Part shown: piece after piece, positions 1 to 6,367 of the stretch
Layout of the letters: each line of letters starts with the position of its first letter
Numbering within the stretch: the stretch's first letter is position 1
Assembly (NCBI GenBank): GCA_009937085.1
Contig: JAACDD010000080.1
Location: 1 to 20,950 of the forward strand
Length of the DNA stretch: 20,950 nt
From: Bacteroidota bacterium
Lineage (GTDB): Bacteria > Bacteroidota > Bacteroidia > Flavobacteriales > Flavobacteriaceae
Reading direction: 5' to 3'
Position numbers and translations under genes: made by a program
Notes under the pieces: model-generated
Database searches by the model: none
Seen by the model: the letters and a program-made list of their open reading frames with translations, nothing else
Told to the model about the DNA's origin: nothing

Positions 1-38
1 ATAAACAAAATAGTTTTAAACATAAAAAACAAGAGGAC

Positions 39-46
39 TATCTTTG
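39..46 (+). promoter_or_regulatory. -7 element (TATCTTTG) of the hydrolase-msrB operon
   Basis: TATCTTTG matches the Bacteroidota sigma-A -7 consensus TAnnTTTG. Its last G lies only 6 nt before the ATG at 52, so transcription should start at or within a few bases of the start codon. No good -33 TTTG is visible about 19 nt upstream, in the AT-rich sequence at the window edge. Confidence 0.55.
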
Positions 47-51
47 CTTGT

Positions 52-915
52 ATGGAAAAGAAAAAAAAGCATAAACAAGGTTTTAGTGTTCCCGTTTGGT
101 TGCGCATTATGTTCAAAAGTTTAGAACGTATTTCTCCTTATTTGGCTATGCGAGCTGCAGCATATATATTCTCAAAGCCGCTCAAGTTTAAGGTGCCAGA
201 AAAAGAACAAAAAGCCCTAAAGCATTGTGTCCAGAAAAGCGTACAAATACAACACATAGATACCAAAGTTGCAACATTTACATGGGAGAATTCAGGGGAA
301 AAAGTACTCTTAACACATGGCTGGAGCGGTAGAGGAATGCAGTTGTATTACATTGCAGAATCTCTTCACAAAGCGGGTTATCACGTCGTTACATATGATG
401 CGCCAGCACATGGTAAATCAGCAGGGAAACTGACGAATATGCTCGAAATGATTGAAACGATTGCACACTTAGACAAAGTCGAAGGTGGCTTTGATTATTT
501 TATCGGACATTCTTTTGGGGCCATGGCTATTTTCAACTACTGCAAAACTAGGGGGAATGCAAAAAAAATAATTACAATTGGCGCTGCGGACAATATGCGC
601 ATGATTTTTGATAATTTTATTACTTCAGTAGGATTGAGTACTAAAATTTTAAGGCGAATGATCACTTATTTTGAAGAAAAATACAAGATAACTATAGATG
701 ATTTTTCTCCCTTTGTTGCGGTTCAAAAGATGCAAACGCCAACACTTTTGATTCATGATAACGAAGATTATGACGTAAGTGTAGCATGCTCCGATTCTAT
801 TGCTAAACATCACCCAAATGCCAAAGTGATAAAAACAAAAGGATTAGGACACCGTAGAATTCTCAGAGACAATAAGGTGATGCAACAGATTAAATTATTT
901 ATTCAAGAGTCATGA
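52..915 (+). CDS. alpha/beta hydrolase family protein
   Basis: This 287-residue protein has the alpha/beta-hydrolase fold signature. An oxyanion-hole HG is at 89-90 and a nucleophile elbow GHSFG at 152-156, with Ser154 as the likely nucleophile. The acid is probably Asp239 in the HDNEDYDV stretch, and His267 in GLGH is the likely catalytic base. The first ten residues are very lysine-rich and there is no clear signal peptide, so it is probably cytosolic or loosely membrane-associated. The substrate cannot be read from sequence; esterase, thioesterase or lipase-like activity are all possible. Its TGA overlaps the msrB ATG (ATGA), which suggests translational coupling. The start at 52 follows closely behind a -7 element, and no Shine-Dalgarno sequence is seen. 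Confidence 0.85.
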   Translation: MEKKKKHKQGFSVPVWLRIMFKSLERISPYLAMRAAAYIFSKPLKFKVPEKEQKALKHCVQKSVQIQHIDTKVATFTWENSGEKVLLTHGWSGRGMQLYYIAESLHKAGYHVVTYDAPAHGKSAGKLTNMLEMIETIAHLDKVEGGFDYFIGHSFGAMAIFNYCKTRGNAKKIITIGAADNMRMIFDNFITSVGLSTKILRRMITYFEEKYKITIDDFSPFVAVQKMQTPTLLIHDNEDYDVSVACSDSIAKHHPNAKVIKTKGLGHRRILRDNKVMQQIKLFIQES

Positions 916-1415
916 AAATACTACAAATCATTCTTATTATTTGCTTCTTAAACGCTTTTTGCGCTTGCGGACAACAATCGAATAAGACAATAAAAACCTC
1001 ATCTGAAAAAACAAAAACCATGAAAAAAACAGACGATTATTGGAAAGACAAACTCAGCCCAGAGGCATTTCGCATCTTACGTGAAAAAGGCACAGAATAT
1101 CCACATACAGGAGAATACAACCTTCATTTCGAAGCAGGCGTTTACAATTGTATGGCGTGCAAAGAACCATTATTTAAAAGCACAACCAAGTTTAGAAGCG
1201 ATTGTGGATGGCCCAGTTTTGACAATGCCATTGAAGGAAAAATTAGGTATGAACGCGATACCACCCTTGGTATGACTCGGACCGAAATTATTTGTAACAG
1301 TTGTGACGGACATTTAGGTCATGTGTTTAACGACGGCCCTACTAATACGGGTTTACGCTATTGCGTTAACTCTGTTGCGCTGGATTTTGATGCAAAACAG
1401 AAAAACGCTGAATAG
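912..1415 (+). CDS. msrB: peptide methionine-(R)-S-oxide reductase MsrB, lipoprotein-type
   Basis: MsrB reduces methionine-R-sulfoxide in oxidised proteins. The 167-residue product carries every hallmark: zinc pairs CMAC (Cys80, Cys83) and CNSC (Cys128, Cys131), the CGWPSF motif with the likely resolving Cys98, and the catalytic RYC motif (Cys151) followed by VN. An N-terminal hydrophobic stretch (residues 3-18) ends in FCAC, a plausible lipoprotein signal with Cys17 or Cys19 as the lipidated residue. About 20 polar linker residues follow before the domain. This points to export and anchoring in the envelope. Met37 (base 1020) sits exactly where a cytosolic MsrB would start, so a second shorter product is possible. 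The start overlaps the hydrolase stop by 4 bp. No terminator is visible before lpdA. Confidence 0.93.
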   Translation: MKILQIILIICFLNAFCACGQQSNKTIKTSSEKTKTMKKTDDYWKDKLSPEAFRILREKGTEYPHTGEYNLHFEAGVYNCMACKEPLFKSTTKFRSDCGWPSFDNAIEGKIRYERDTTLGMTRTEIICNSCDGHLGHVFNDGPTNTGLRYCVNSVALDFDAKQKNAE

Positions 1416-1440
1416 CCGACTGAAATAGGCTTTCGTTTCG

Positions 1441-1448
1441 TATTTTTG
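1441..1448 (+). promoter_or_regulatory. -7 element (TATTTTTG) of lpdA
   Basis: TATTTTTG fits TAnnTTTG exactly and lies 16 nt upstream of the ATG at 1464, predicting a leader of roughly 10 nt. The in-frame TTG at 1446 falls inside this element and is therefore unlikely to be the start codon. A -33 box is not obvious. Confidence 0.55.
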
Positions 1449-1463
1449 CACAAACTTTTCCAT

Positions 1464-2855
1464 ATGAGCCAATACGATATAATTGTTTTGGGAAGTGGAC
1501 CTGGTGGTTACGTTACCGCTATTCGCGCTTCTCAGTTAGGATTTAAAACTGCCGTTATTGAAAAAGAAAGTCTTGGTGGGGTTTGCCTCAACTGGGGGTG
1601 TATTCCTACCAAAGCATTAATAAAATCGGCACAAGTTTTTGAATACCTTCAACACGCCGAAGATTACGGACTTACCGTAAAAGAATACGACAAAGATTTT
1701 AATGCTGTTGTAAACCGCAGTCGTACAGTGGCAGATACCATGAGCAAGGGCGTTCAATTCTTAATGAAGAAAAACAAAATTGATGTGATTTCTGGCTATG
1801 GCACGTTGCTTCCTGGAAAAAAAGTACATGTCAAAACCGAAGACGGTAGTGAACAAGAGCTTTCTGCACAACATATTATCGTGGCTACTGGTGCACGTTC
1901 TCGCGAACTTCCAAGTTTGCCTCAAGATGGTAAGAAAGTCATTGGATATCGCAAGGCCATGACCCTTGAAAAACAACCCAAAAAACTTGTTGTCGTAGGC
2001 TCTGGAGCCATAGGGGTAGAATTTGCTTATTTCTACAATGCCATGGGTACTGAAGTTACCATTGTTGAATATCAGTCCCGTATTGTACCTGTTGAAGATG
2101 AAGAGATTTCCAAACAAATGGAGCGCTCATTTAAAAAAGCGGGTATCAACGTATTAACAAATGCCGAAGTTACAGCTGTTGACACTTCTGGGAAAGGAGT
2201 TACAGCTACGGTGAAAACAAAAAAAGGTGAAGAAGAAATAAATGCCGATGTAGTGCTTTCTGCTGTGGGTATCAAAACCAACACCGAGAATATCGGACTT
2301 GAAGAAGTAGGTATTGCTACAGATCGTGATAAAATTTTGGTCAACGATTTTTACCAAACCAATATCCCGGGTTATTACGCCATTGGAGATGTTACAGCAG
2401 GACAGGCCTTGGCACACGTGGCATCTGCTGAAGGAATTTTATGTGTCGAAAAAATTGCTGGACAGCACGTTGAACCTTTAGATTACGGCAATATTCCTGG
2501 ATGTACATACAGTAGCCCAGAAATTGCATCCGTCGGACTAACCGAAGTACAAGCCAAAGAACAAGGCTATGAAATTAAAGTAGGTAAATTTCCGTTTTCT
2601 GCTTCTGGAAAAGCACAAGCTAGCAGTACTACAGACGGATTTATTAAAGTTATTTTTGATGCCAAATACGGCGAATGGCTTGGCTGTCATATGATTGGAG
2701 CAGGAGTTACTGACATGATTGCAGAAGCGGTTTTAGGTCGTAAATTGGAAACAACTGGACACGAAGTGCTTAAAGCGGTTCACCCGCACCCTACCATGAG
2801 TGAAGCCATGATGGAAGCCGTTGCAGACGCATATGACGAGGTCATCCATTTATAA
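1464..2855 (+). CDS. lpdA: dihydrolipoyl dehydrogenase (E3)
   Basis: This FAD-dependent enzyme reoxidises dihydrolipoamide with NAD+ in the 2-oxoacid dehydrogenase complexes and the glycine cleavage system. The 463-residue length is normal. The N-terminal FAD motif GSGPGG (10-15) is followed by the redox disulfide GGVCLNWGC (Cys41, Cys46). A second Rossmann motif (VVGSGAIGVEFA) begins near residue 177, and the C-terminal interface domain carries HPHPTMSE, with His442 and Glu447 as the catalytic pair. I chose ATG 1464, giving MSQYDIIVLG, over an in-frame TTG at 1446 because the TTG lies in the promoter element and adds six residues atypical of the family. No E1 or E2 genes are adjacent, so it is probably a shared E3. 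It is followed by a strong terminator. Confidence 0.95.
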   Translation: MSQYDIIVLGSGPGGYVTAIRASQLGFKTAVIEKESLGGVCLNWGCIPTKALIKSAQVFEYLQHAEDYGLTVKEYDKDFNAVVNRSRTVADTMSKGVQFLMKKNKIDVISGYGTLLPGKKVHVKTEDGSEQELSAQHIIVATGARSRELPSLPQDGKKVIGYRKAMTLEKQPKKLVVVGSGAIGVEFAYFYNAMGTEVTIVEYQSRIVPVEDEEISKQMERSFKKAGINVLTNAEVTAVDTSGKGVTATVKTKKGEEEINADVVLSAVGIKTNTENIGLEEVGIATDRDKILVNDFYQTNIPGYYAIGDVTAGQALAHVASAEGILCVEKIAGQHVEPLDYGNIPGCTYSSPEIASVGLTEVQAKEQGYEIKVGKFPFSASGKAQASSTTDGFIKVIFDAKYGEWLGCHMIGAGVTDMIAEAVLGRKLETTGHEVLKAVHPHPTMSEAMMEAVADAYDEVIHL

Positions 2856-2877
2856 GATTACATCTTACTGATTTTTG

Positions 2878-2909
2878 AAAAGCAGCCATAAGGCTGCTTT
2901 TTTATTTTT
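2878..2909 (+). terminator. rho-independent terminator after lpdA
   Basis: A perfect 10-bp inverted repeat (AAAAGCAGCC, loop ATAA, GGCTGCTTTT) is followed by a T-rich tract. It starts about 22 nt after the lpdA stop and is the clearest intrinsic terminator in the window. It separates lpdA from the DinB-like gene. Confidence 0.88.
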
Positions 2910-2911
2910 TG

Positions 2912-2919
2912 TATCTTTA
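2912..2919 (+). promoter_or_regulatory. possible -7 element (TATCTTTA) of the DinB-like gene
   Basis: TATCTTTA differs from TAnnTTTG only at the last base. It lies directly behind the lpdA terminator and about 29 nt before the ATG at 2948, the only promoter-like site in this gap. No clear -33 box is seen. Confidence 0.38.
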
Positions 2920-2947
2920 GTGTTAGTTAACCTCAAAACTTACAATT

Positions 2948-3394
2948 ATGAATAGTACAATCTCTCAACTGAGTCAACTTGTAGCTATTGGAGAAGCCTA
3001 TTTAAAAACAACCCACAGACAAAAATTGGCAGCAAAACCAAAACCTACACAATGGTCCAAGAAGGAAATTTTAGGGCATTTGATTGACTCTGCACGCTAC
3101 AACTTAAGCCGATTTACCGAAATTCACATCAAATCAAAACCCTATCAGGTTATTGATTATGAACAAGACGAATTGGTTCTTGAGAATGACTACCAACGTG
3201 CCGAACCAAAAGACCTTACCCTGCTATGGGTGAGTCTAAATAAGCAAATCATACACGTAATAAAGAAACAAACCGAAAAAACCTTGCAGATTCAAGCAAA
3301 GCTGCCTAGCCAAGAAACAACGAATCTGCTTTTTCTAATAAATGACTATTTAGAGCACATGGAGTATCATGTAAAGCAAATTATTGATGCCTAA
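2948..3394 (+). CDS. DinB/YfiT-like metal-dependent protein
   Basis: This 148-residue protein has the features of the DinB-like four-helix-bundle superfamily. A WSKKEILGHLIDSA motif (36-49) supplies His44, and a C-terminal HMEYH (137-141) supplies His137 and His141, giving the usual three-histidine metal site. Members are small cytosolic proteins, some acting as thiol-dependent S-transferases (bacillithiol or mycothiol) and many uncharacterised. It is not the unrelated DinB DNA polymerase IV. There is no signal peptide. It lies 34 bp upstream of the short-chain dehydrogenase on the same strand and may be co-transcribed with it. The enzymatic reaction is unknown. Confidence 0.8.
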   Translation: MNSTISQLSQLVAIGEAYLKTTHRQKLAAKPKPTQWSKKEILGHLIDSARYNLSRFTEIHIKSKPYQVIDYEQDELVLENDYQRAEPKDLTLLWVSLNKQIIHVIKKQTEKTLQIQAKLPSQETTNLLFLINDYLEHMEYHVKQIIDA

Positions 3395-3398
3395 TCGC

Positions 3399-3405
3399 TA
3401 TTTTG
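3399..3405 (+). promoter_or_regulatory. weak -7-like element before the SDR gene
   Basis: TATTTTG followed by C resembles TAnnTTTG with one spacer base missing. It lies in the 34-bp gap, 24 nt before the ATG at 3429. It may give the dehydrogenase its own promoter, but read-through from the DinB-like gene is equally likely. Confidence 0.25.
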
Positions 3406-3428
3406 CAACATAAATCAAAGCCATCAAA

Positions 3429-4286
3429 ATGGTAAAATATATCGTAATTACTGGAGTATCAACAGGTATTGGACGCGATGCTCTTCGCTTACTACACAAA
3501 AAAGGCTACCACATTTTTGGCAGCGTTCGTAAAGAGACAGATGCGAAGAAACTATCCGAAACCTATCCGGAGCGATTTACTCCCCTGTTATTTGATGTGC
3601 AAGATCAAAATGCTGTTACCAAAGCCACAAAAGTTGTTTTTGAAACTTGTGATGCCCTGCATGCGCTTATTAACAATGCTGGAATTGCCGTTCCAGGCCC
3701 ACTGCAACATATGCCAGAAGAAGACTTTGAACGCCAACTTGATATTAATCTCAAAGCCGTTCGACGGATTACTAACCTGTTTTTACCGCTTCTAGGCGCT
3801 GCGCCCAACTTCAAAAAAACACCTGGAAGAATAATCAATATAAGTTCTATTTCAGGGTTATTTAATTCGCCATTTAATGGTGCATATTCTATTTCAAAAC
3901 ACGCATTAGAAAGCATGACAGATGTTTATCGCAGAGAATTGCGACGCTATGGCATTAAAGTTATTGCTATTGAGCCAGGTCCTATCAAAACAGATATTTG
4001 GCAAAAAAATCTCAACAGTATGGATAAGTATACCCATACAGACTATAATGATGTGTTACAAAAAGCAGATATGATGATTGAAAAAGCGGAAACATCAGCA
4101 TTGCCTGTTTCGCGTATATCCAATCTTGTTTTAAAATGCTTAACGAAAAGAAATCCAAAAACACGCTACATCGTACACAAGAGGAAGTTACTATTCAAGT
4201 TACTTGCATTTTATCTGCCTGATAAACTTGTGGATTGGTTTATCCATAGAACACTTACACGAGGCAATCAACATAGACCAATTTAA
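3429..4286 (+). CDS. short-chain dehydrogenase/reductase (SDR family)
   Basis: This 285-residue NAD(P)-dependent oxidoreductase has a full classical SDR motif set. The cofactor motif TGVSTGIG is at residues 8-15 and NNAG at 82-85. Asn107 is in the DINLKA segment, Ser140 in NISSISG, and Tyr153-x3-Lys157 in YSISK. PGPIKTDIW follows the active site, as in enzymes resembling 17-beta-hydroxysteroid or retinol dehydrogenases. The C-terminal 50 residues are basic and hydrophobic (LLFKLLAFYLPDK), which could aid membrane association or substrate binding. The substrate cannot be predicted. It converges on aroQ with only 11 bp between the stops and no convincing terminator. Confidence 0.88.
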   Translation: MVKYIVITGVSTGIGRDALRLLHKKGYHIFGSVRKETDAKKLSETYPERFTPLLFDVQDQNAVTKATKVVFETCDALHALINNAGIAVPGPLQHMPEEDFERQLDINLKAVRRITNLFLPLLGAAPNFKKTPGRIINISSISGLFNSPFNGAYSISKHALESMTDVYRRELRRYGIKVIAIEPGPIKTDIWQKNLNSMDKYTHTDYNDVLQKADMMIEKAETSALPVSRISNLVLKCLTKRNPKTRYIVHKRKLLFKLLAFYLPDKLVDWFIHRTLTRGNQHRPI

Positions 4287-4297
4287 GTGGTTATCGC

Positions 4298-4720
4298 TTA
4301 ACTTTCATCTGAAAAAAACTGTACAGCAAGCGCATAACTTTTAAGTCCAAAACCTAAAATAAGCCCTTTGGCATGGGGTGTAAGATATGAGGTGTGGCGA
4401 AAATCTTCACGAGCAAAAGTGTTTGAAATATGTACTTCTATTACAGGAGTCTCAATAGCTTTAATGGCATCACCAAGCCCAACAGAGGTATGCGTGTAAG
4501 CGCCTGCATTTAAAATAATCCCATCGCCAGAAAACCCGAACTTATGAAGTGCGTCTATCAGCTCTCCTTCAATATTTGATTGTACATAGTGAAACGTACA
4601 CGCCGGAAATTGCTTTTTGAGCGTATCCAAGTAGGCCTCAAAGCCTTGTGAACCGTAAATTTCGGGTTCGCGTTTTCCCAATAAATTTAGATTCGGTCCG
4701 TTAATGATGGTAAGTTCCAT
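4298..4720 (-). CDS. aroQ: 3-dehydroquinate dehydratase, type II
   Basis: This enzyme catalyses the third step of the shikimate pathway, 3-dehydroquinate to 3-dehydroshikimate. At 140 residues it has normal type II length. Visible motifs are NGPNLNLLGKREPEIYG (7-23) with Arg17 and the active-site Tyr22, NAGAYTHTS (71-79), EVHISN with His97, and FRHTSY near residue 107. The protein is cytosolic and the family forms dodecamers. The gene is monocistronic, diverging from xerD and converging on the SDR gene. The start MELTIINGPN matches the family. Confidence 0.96.
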   Translation of the reverse strand: MELTIINGPNLNLLGKREPEIYGSQGFEAYLDTLKKQFPACTFHYVQSNIEGELIDALHKFGFSGDGIILNAGAYTHTSVGLGDAIKAIETPVIEVHISNTFAREDFRHTSYLTPHAKGLILGFGLKSYALAVQFFSDES

Positions 4721-4733
4721 AGTAAAATTTGTT

Positions 4734-4741
4734 CAAAACTA
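4734..4741 (-). promoter_or_regulatory. -7 element (TAGTTTTG) of aroQ
   Basis: On the minus strand TAGTTTTG matches TAnnTTTG, 14 nt upstream of the aroQ ATG at 4720. A TTG read from 4760 to 4758, about 16 nt further upstream, could act as a partial -33 box. Confidence 0.55.
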
Positions 4742-4764
4742 AGAAACTCTTGGGAATCAATATG

Positions 4765-4772
4765 TATTTTTG
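4765..4772 (+). promoter_or_regulatory. -7 element (TATTTTTG) of xerD
   Basis: A perfect TAnnTTTG match ends 4 nt before the xerD ATG at 4776. Normal -7 geometry would place the transcript 5' end on or beside the start codon, implying a leaderless mRNA. It is back to back with the aroQ element. Confidence 0.55.
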
Positions 4773-4775
4773 GGT

Positions 4776-5666
4776 ATGCAATGGAAAAAAGCCATAGAAG
4801 ATTACTCTTTTCACCTCCGCTTAGAGCAAGGCTTGTCGGAAAATACCATTGAAAGTTACCAGTTCGATGTAAACAGATTGGTACGCTATTGCGAGAAGTT
4901 ATCATCGAAAATTACGCCAATTTCGTTAAAAGCAGACACGCTCAAAGACTTTGTATTTGAACTTTCTAAGGAAGTGCAACCTCCAACGCAGTCTAGAATT
5001 GTGTCGGGGGTTAAGGGATTTTTTGAATATATGCAACTAGAAGGATATAGAGATGACAATCCTACTCAACTTTTAGAACTTCCAAAAATTCGAAAAACCT
5101 TCCCAGATACGTTATCAACAAGTGAAGTGGATGCGCTTATTGCTGGAATTAATAGCGGAAGTAAACATGCATTCCGTAACCGCTGCATGTTAGAACTACT
5201 GTACAGTTGCGGTCTTCGTGTAAGCGAACTCACGCAACTCAATAAATCCGATTTGTTTTTTGAAAAAGGCTTGATTCGTATTCGTGGAAAAGGCGATAAA
5301 CTGCGATGGGTACCTGTAGCTGAAAGCACCTCAAAGCTTATTGAAGAACACAAACAAAACGAACAAATACCCATAAAGGGGTTTGAAGATAGGTTGTTCT
5401 TGAATAACAGAGGAAAAGAACTTACGCGTAATATGGTGTTTACAATCGTCAAAAAAGCGGCAGTGTGTGCCAACATAAACAAGAAAGTTAGTCCCCACAC
5501 ACTACGCCATTCGTTTGCTACACATTTGGTAGAAAATGGTGCGGATATTCAGCTGGTACAACACATGATGGGGCACGCAAGCATCACCACTACTGAACGG
5601 TACATCCACATGAGTCAGCGGCATTTAAAAGAAGCTATTACACAGTTTCACCCACGAGCAACCTAG
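4776..5666 (+). CDS. xerD: site-specific tyrosine recombinase XerD/XerC-type
   Basis: This recombinase resolves chromosome dimers at dif at the division septum. The 296-residue product has an N-terminal SAM-like DNA-binding domain (about 1-100, including LRLEQGLSENTIESY) and a complete catalytic domain. The catalytic residues are Arg148 (CGLRVSEL), Lys172 (GKGDK), His241 and Arg244 (HTLRHSF), His267 (MMGHASI) and the nucleophile Tyr276 (TTERYIH). Its length and housekeeping neighbours mark it as a chromosomal Xer, not an integrase of a mobile element. Sequence alone does not firmly separate XerC from XerD. ATG 4776 is preferred over an in-frame TTG at 4770, which lies in the -7 element. No later Met would leave the N-terminal domain intact. 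Confidence 0.92.
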   Translation: MQWKKAIEDYSFHLRLEQGLSENTIESYQFDVNRLVRYCEKLSSKITPISLKADTLKDFVFELSKEVQPPTQSRIVSGVKGFFEYMQLEGYRDDNPTQLLELPKIRKTFPDTLSTSEVDALIAGINSGSKHAFRNRCMLELLYSCGLRVSELTQLNKSDLFFEKGLIRIRGKGDKLRWVPVAESTSKLIEEHKQNEQIPIKGFEDRLFLNNRGKELTRNMVFTIVKKAAVCANINKKVSPHTLRHSFATHLVENGADIQLVQHMMGHASITTTERYIHMSQRHLKEAITQFHPRAT

Positions 5667-6367
5667 GAAGCTGTCATTCGGAAACCTTCGCCGTGAATAT
5701 TACTTATCACAATTGACGGGTCAGCTTTAAGGTGCTTACGCAACTTGGCAATATACACGTCCATAGAACGAGAAGTAAAATATGTGTCATCTTTCCATAT
5801 TTTCTTTAATGCTAATTCTCTAGGCATTAAATCGTTCAAGTGTAAGGCCAATAATTGCAGTAATGATCCTTCTTTGGGCGATAACTTTACAGGCGGTGCT
5901 GTATCGCATGAAAGCTCTCGTAATTTGGCGTTAAATTTAAATTTACCAATCGTAAAAAGGTGTTCTGCTTTGTCAAGATTTATCACATTTTGCTCCATAC
6001 GATAAAACAAAGCCTTCATTTTTAACAGCAATACATCAGAGTCAAATGGTTTGGTTAGATAATCATCCGCACCCAAATTATATCCTTTTACCACGTCATC
6101 CTTCATCGATTTGGCCGTTAAAAAAATAATGGGGACGATGCTATTTACTCTTCGAATTTCTTTGGCTAATGTAAACCCATCTTTGTAGGGCATCATTACA
6201 TCTAATAAACAAATATCAAATGTGCCTTTGCTGAACTTTTCAATGCCCTCTACACCGTTGCGAGCTAAAACAACGTCATAGTCGTTGAGCTCTAAATAAT
6301 CACGAAGTATAGAACCAAAATTTTGATCATCTTCAACTAGTAAAACTTTCTTCTTTGAGGTTATCAT
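5663..6367 (-). CDS. OmpR-family response regulator (RprY-like)
   Basis: This 234-residue DNA-binding regulator has a receiver domain (about 5-120) with the acidic pair Asp13/Asp14, the phosphoacceptor Asp56 (LLDVMMP), Thr84 and Lys106 (LTKPF). A winged-helix output domain (about 135-232) carries VDVYIAKLRKHL-like and GEGFRM motifs at its end. It overlaps the sensor-kinase stop by ATGA, so the two form a translationally coupled pair. Similarity to Bacteroides RprY is inferred from motifs and lineage, not from a search. Its stop codon shares the palindrome CTAG with the convergent xerD stop, and no terminator separates the two genes. Confidence 0.92.
   Translation of the reverse strand: MITSKKKVLLVEDDQNFGSILRDYLELNDYDVVLARNGVEGIEKFSKGTFDICLLDVMMPYKDGFTLAKEIRRVNSIVPIIFLTAKSMKDDVVKGYNLGADDYLTKPFDSDVLLLKMKALFYRMEQNVINLDKAEHLFTIGKFKFNAKLRELSCDTAPPVKLSPKEGSLLQLLALHLNDLMPRELALKKIWKDDTYFTSRSMDVYIAKLRKHLKADPSIVISNIHGEGFRMTAS

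Noticed and set aside
1761..2417. Open frames antisense to lpdA, and similar frames opposite fabI, recN, coaBC and ligA
   Set aside because: They lie wholly within well-supported genes, have low-complexity or cysteine/serine-rich translations and no family motifs.
2948..3394. DinB-like gene as error-prone DNA polymerase IV of an SOS response
   Set aside because: It is 148 residues with a three-histidine metal site; the shared name is a coincidence of family naming.
4283..4301. Hairpin TTAAG...CTTAA between the SDR and aroQ stops as a bidirectional terminator
   Set aside because: The stem is AT-rich with GU wobbles on one strand and mismatches on the other, and no T tract follows.
4776..5666. 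Tyrosine recombinase as a sign of an integrative element
   Set aside because: Length, motifs and housekeeping neighbours fit chromosomal XerD/XerC. There are no att repeats, cargo genes or composition shift.
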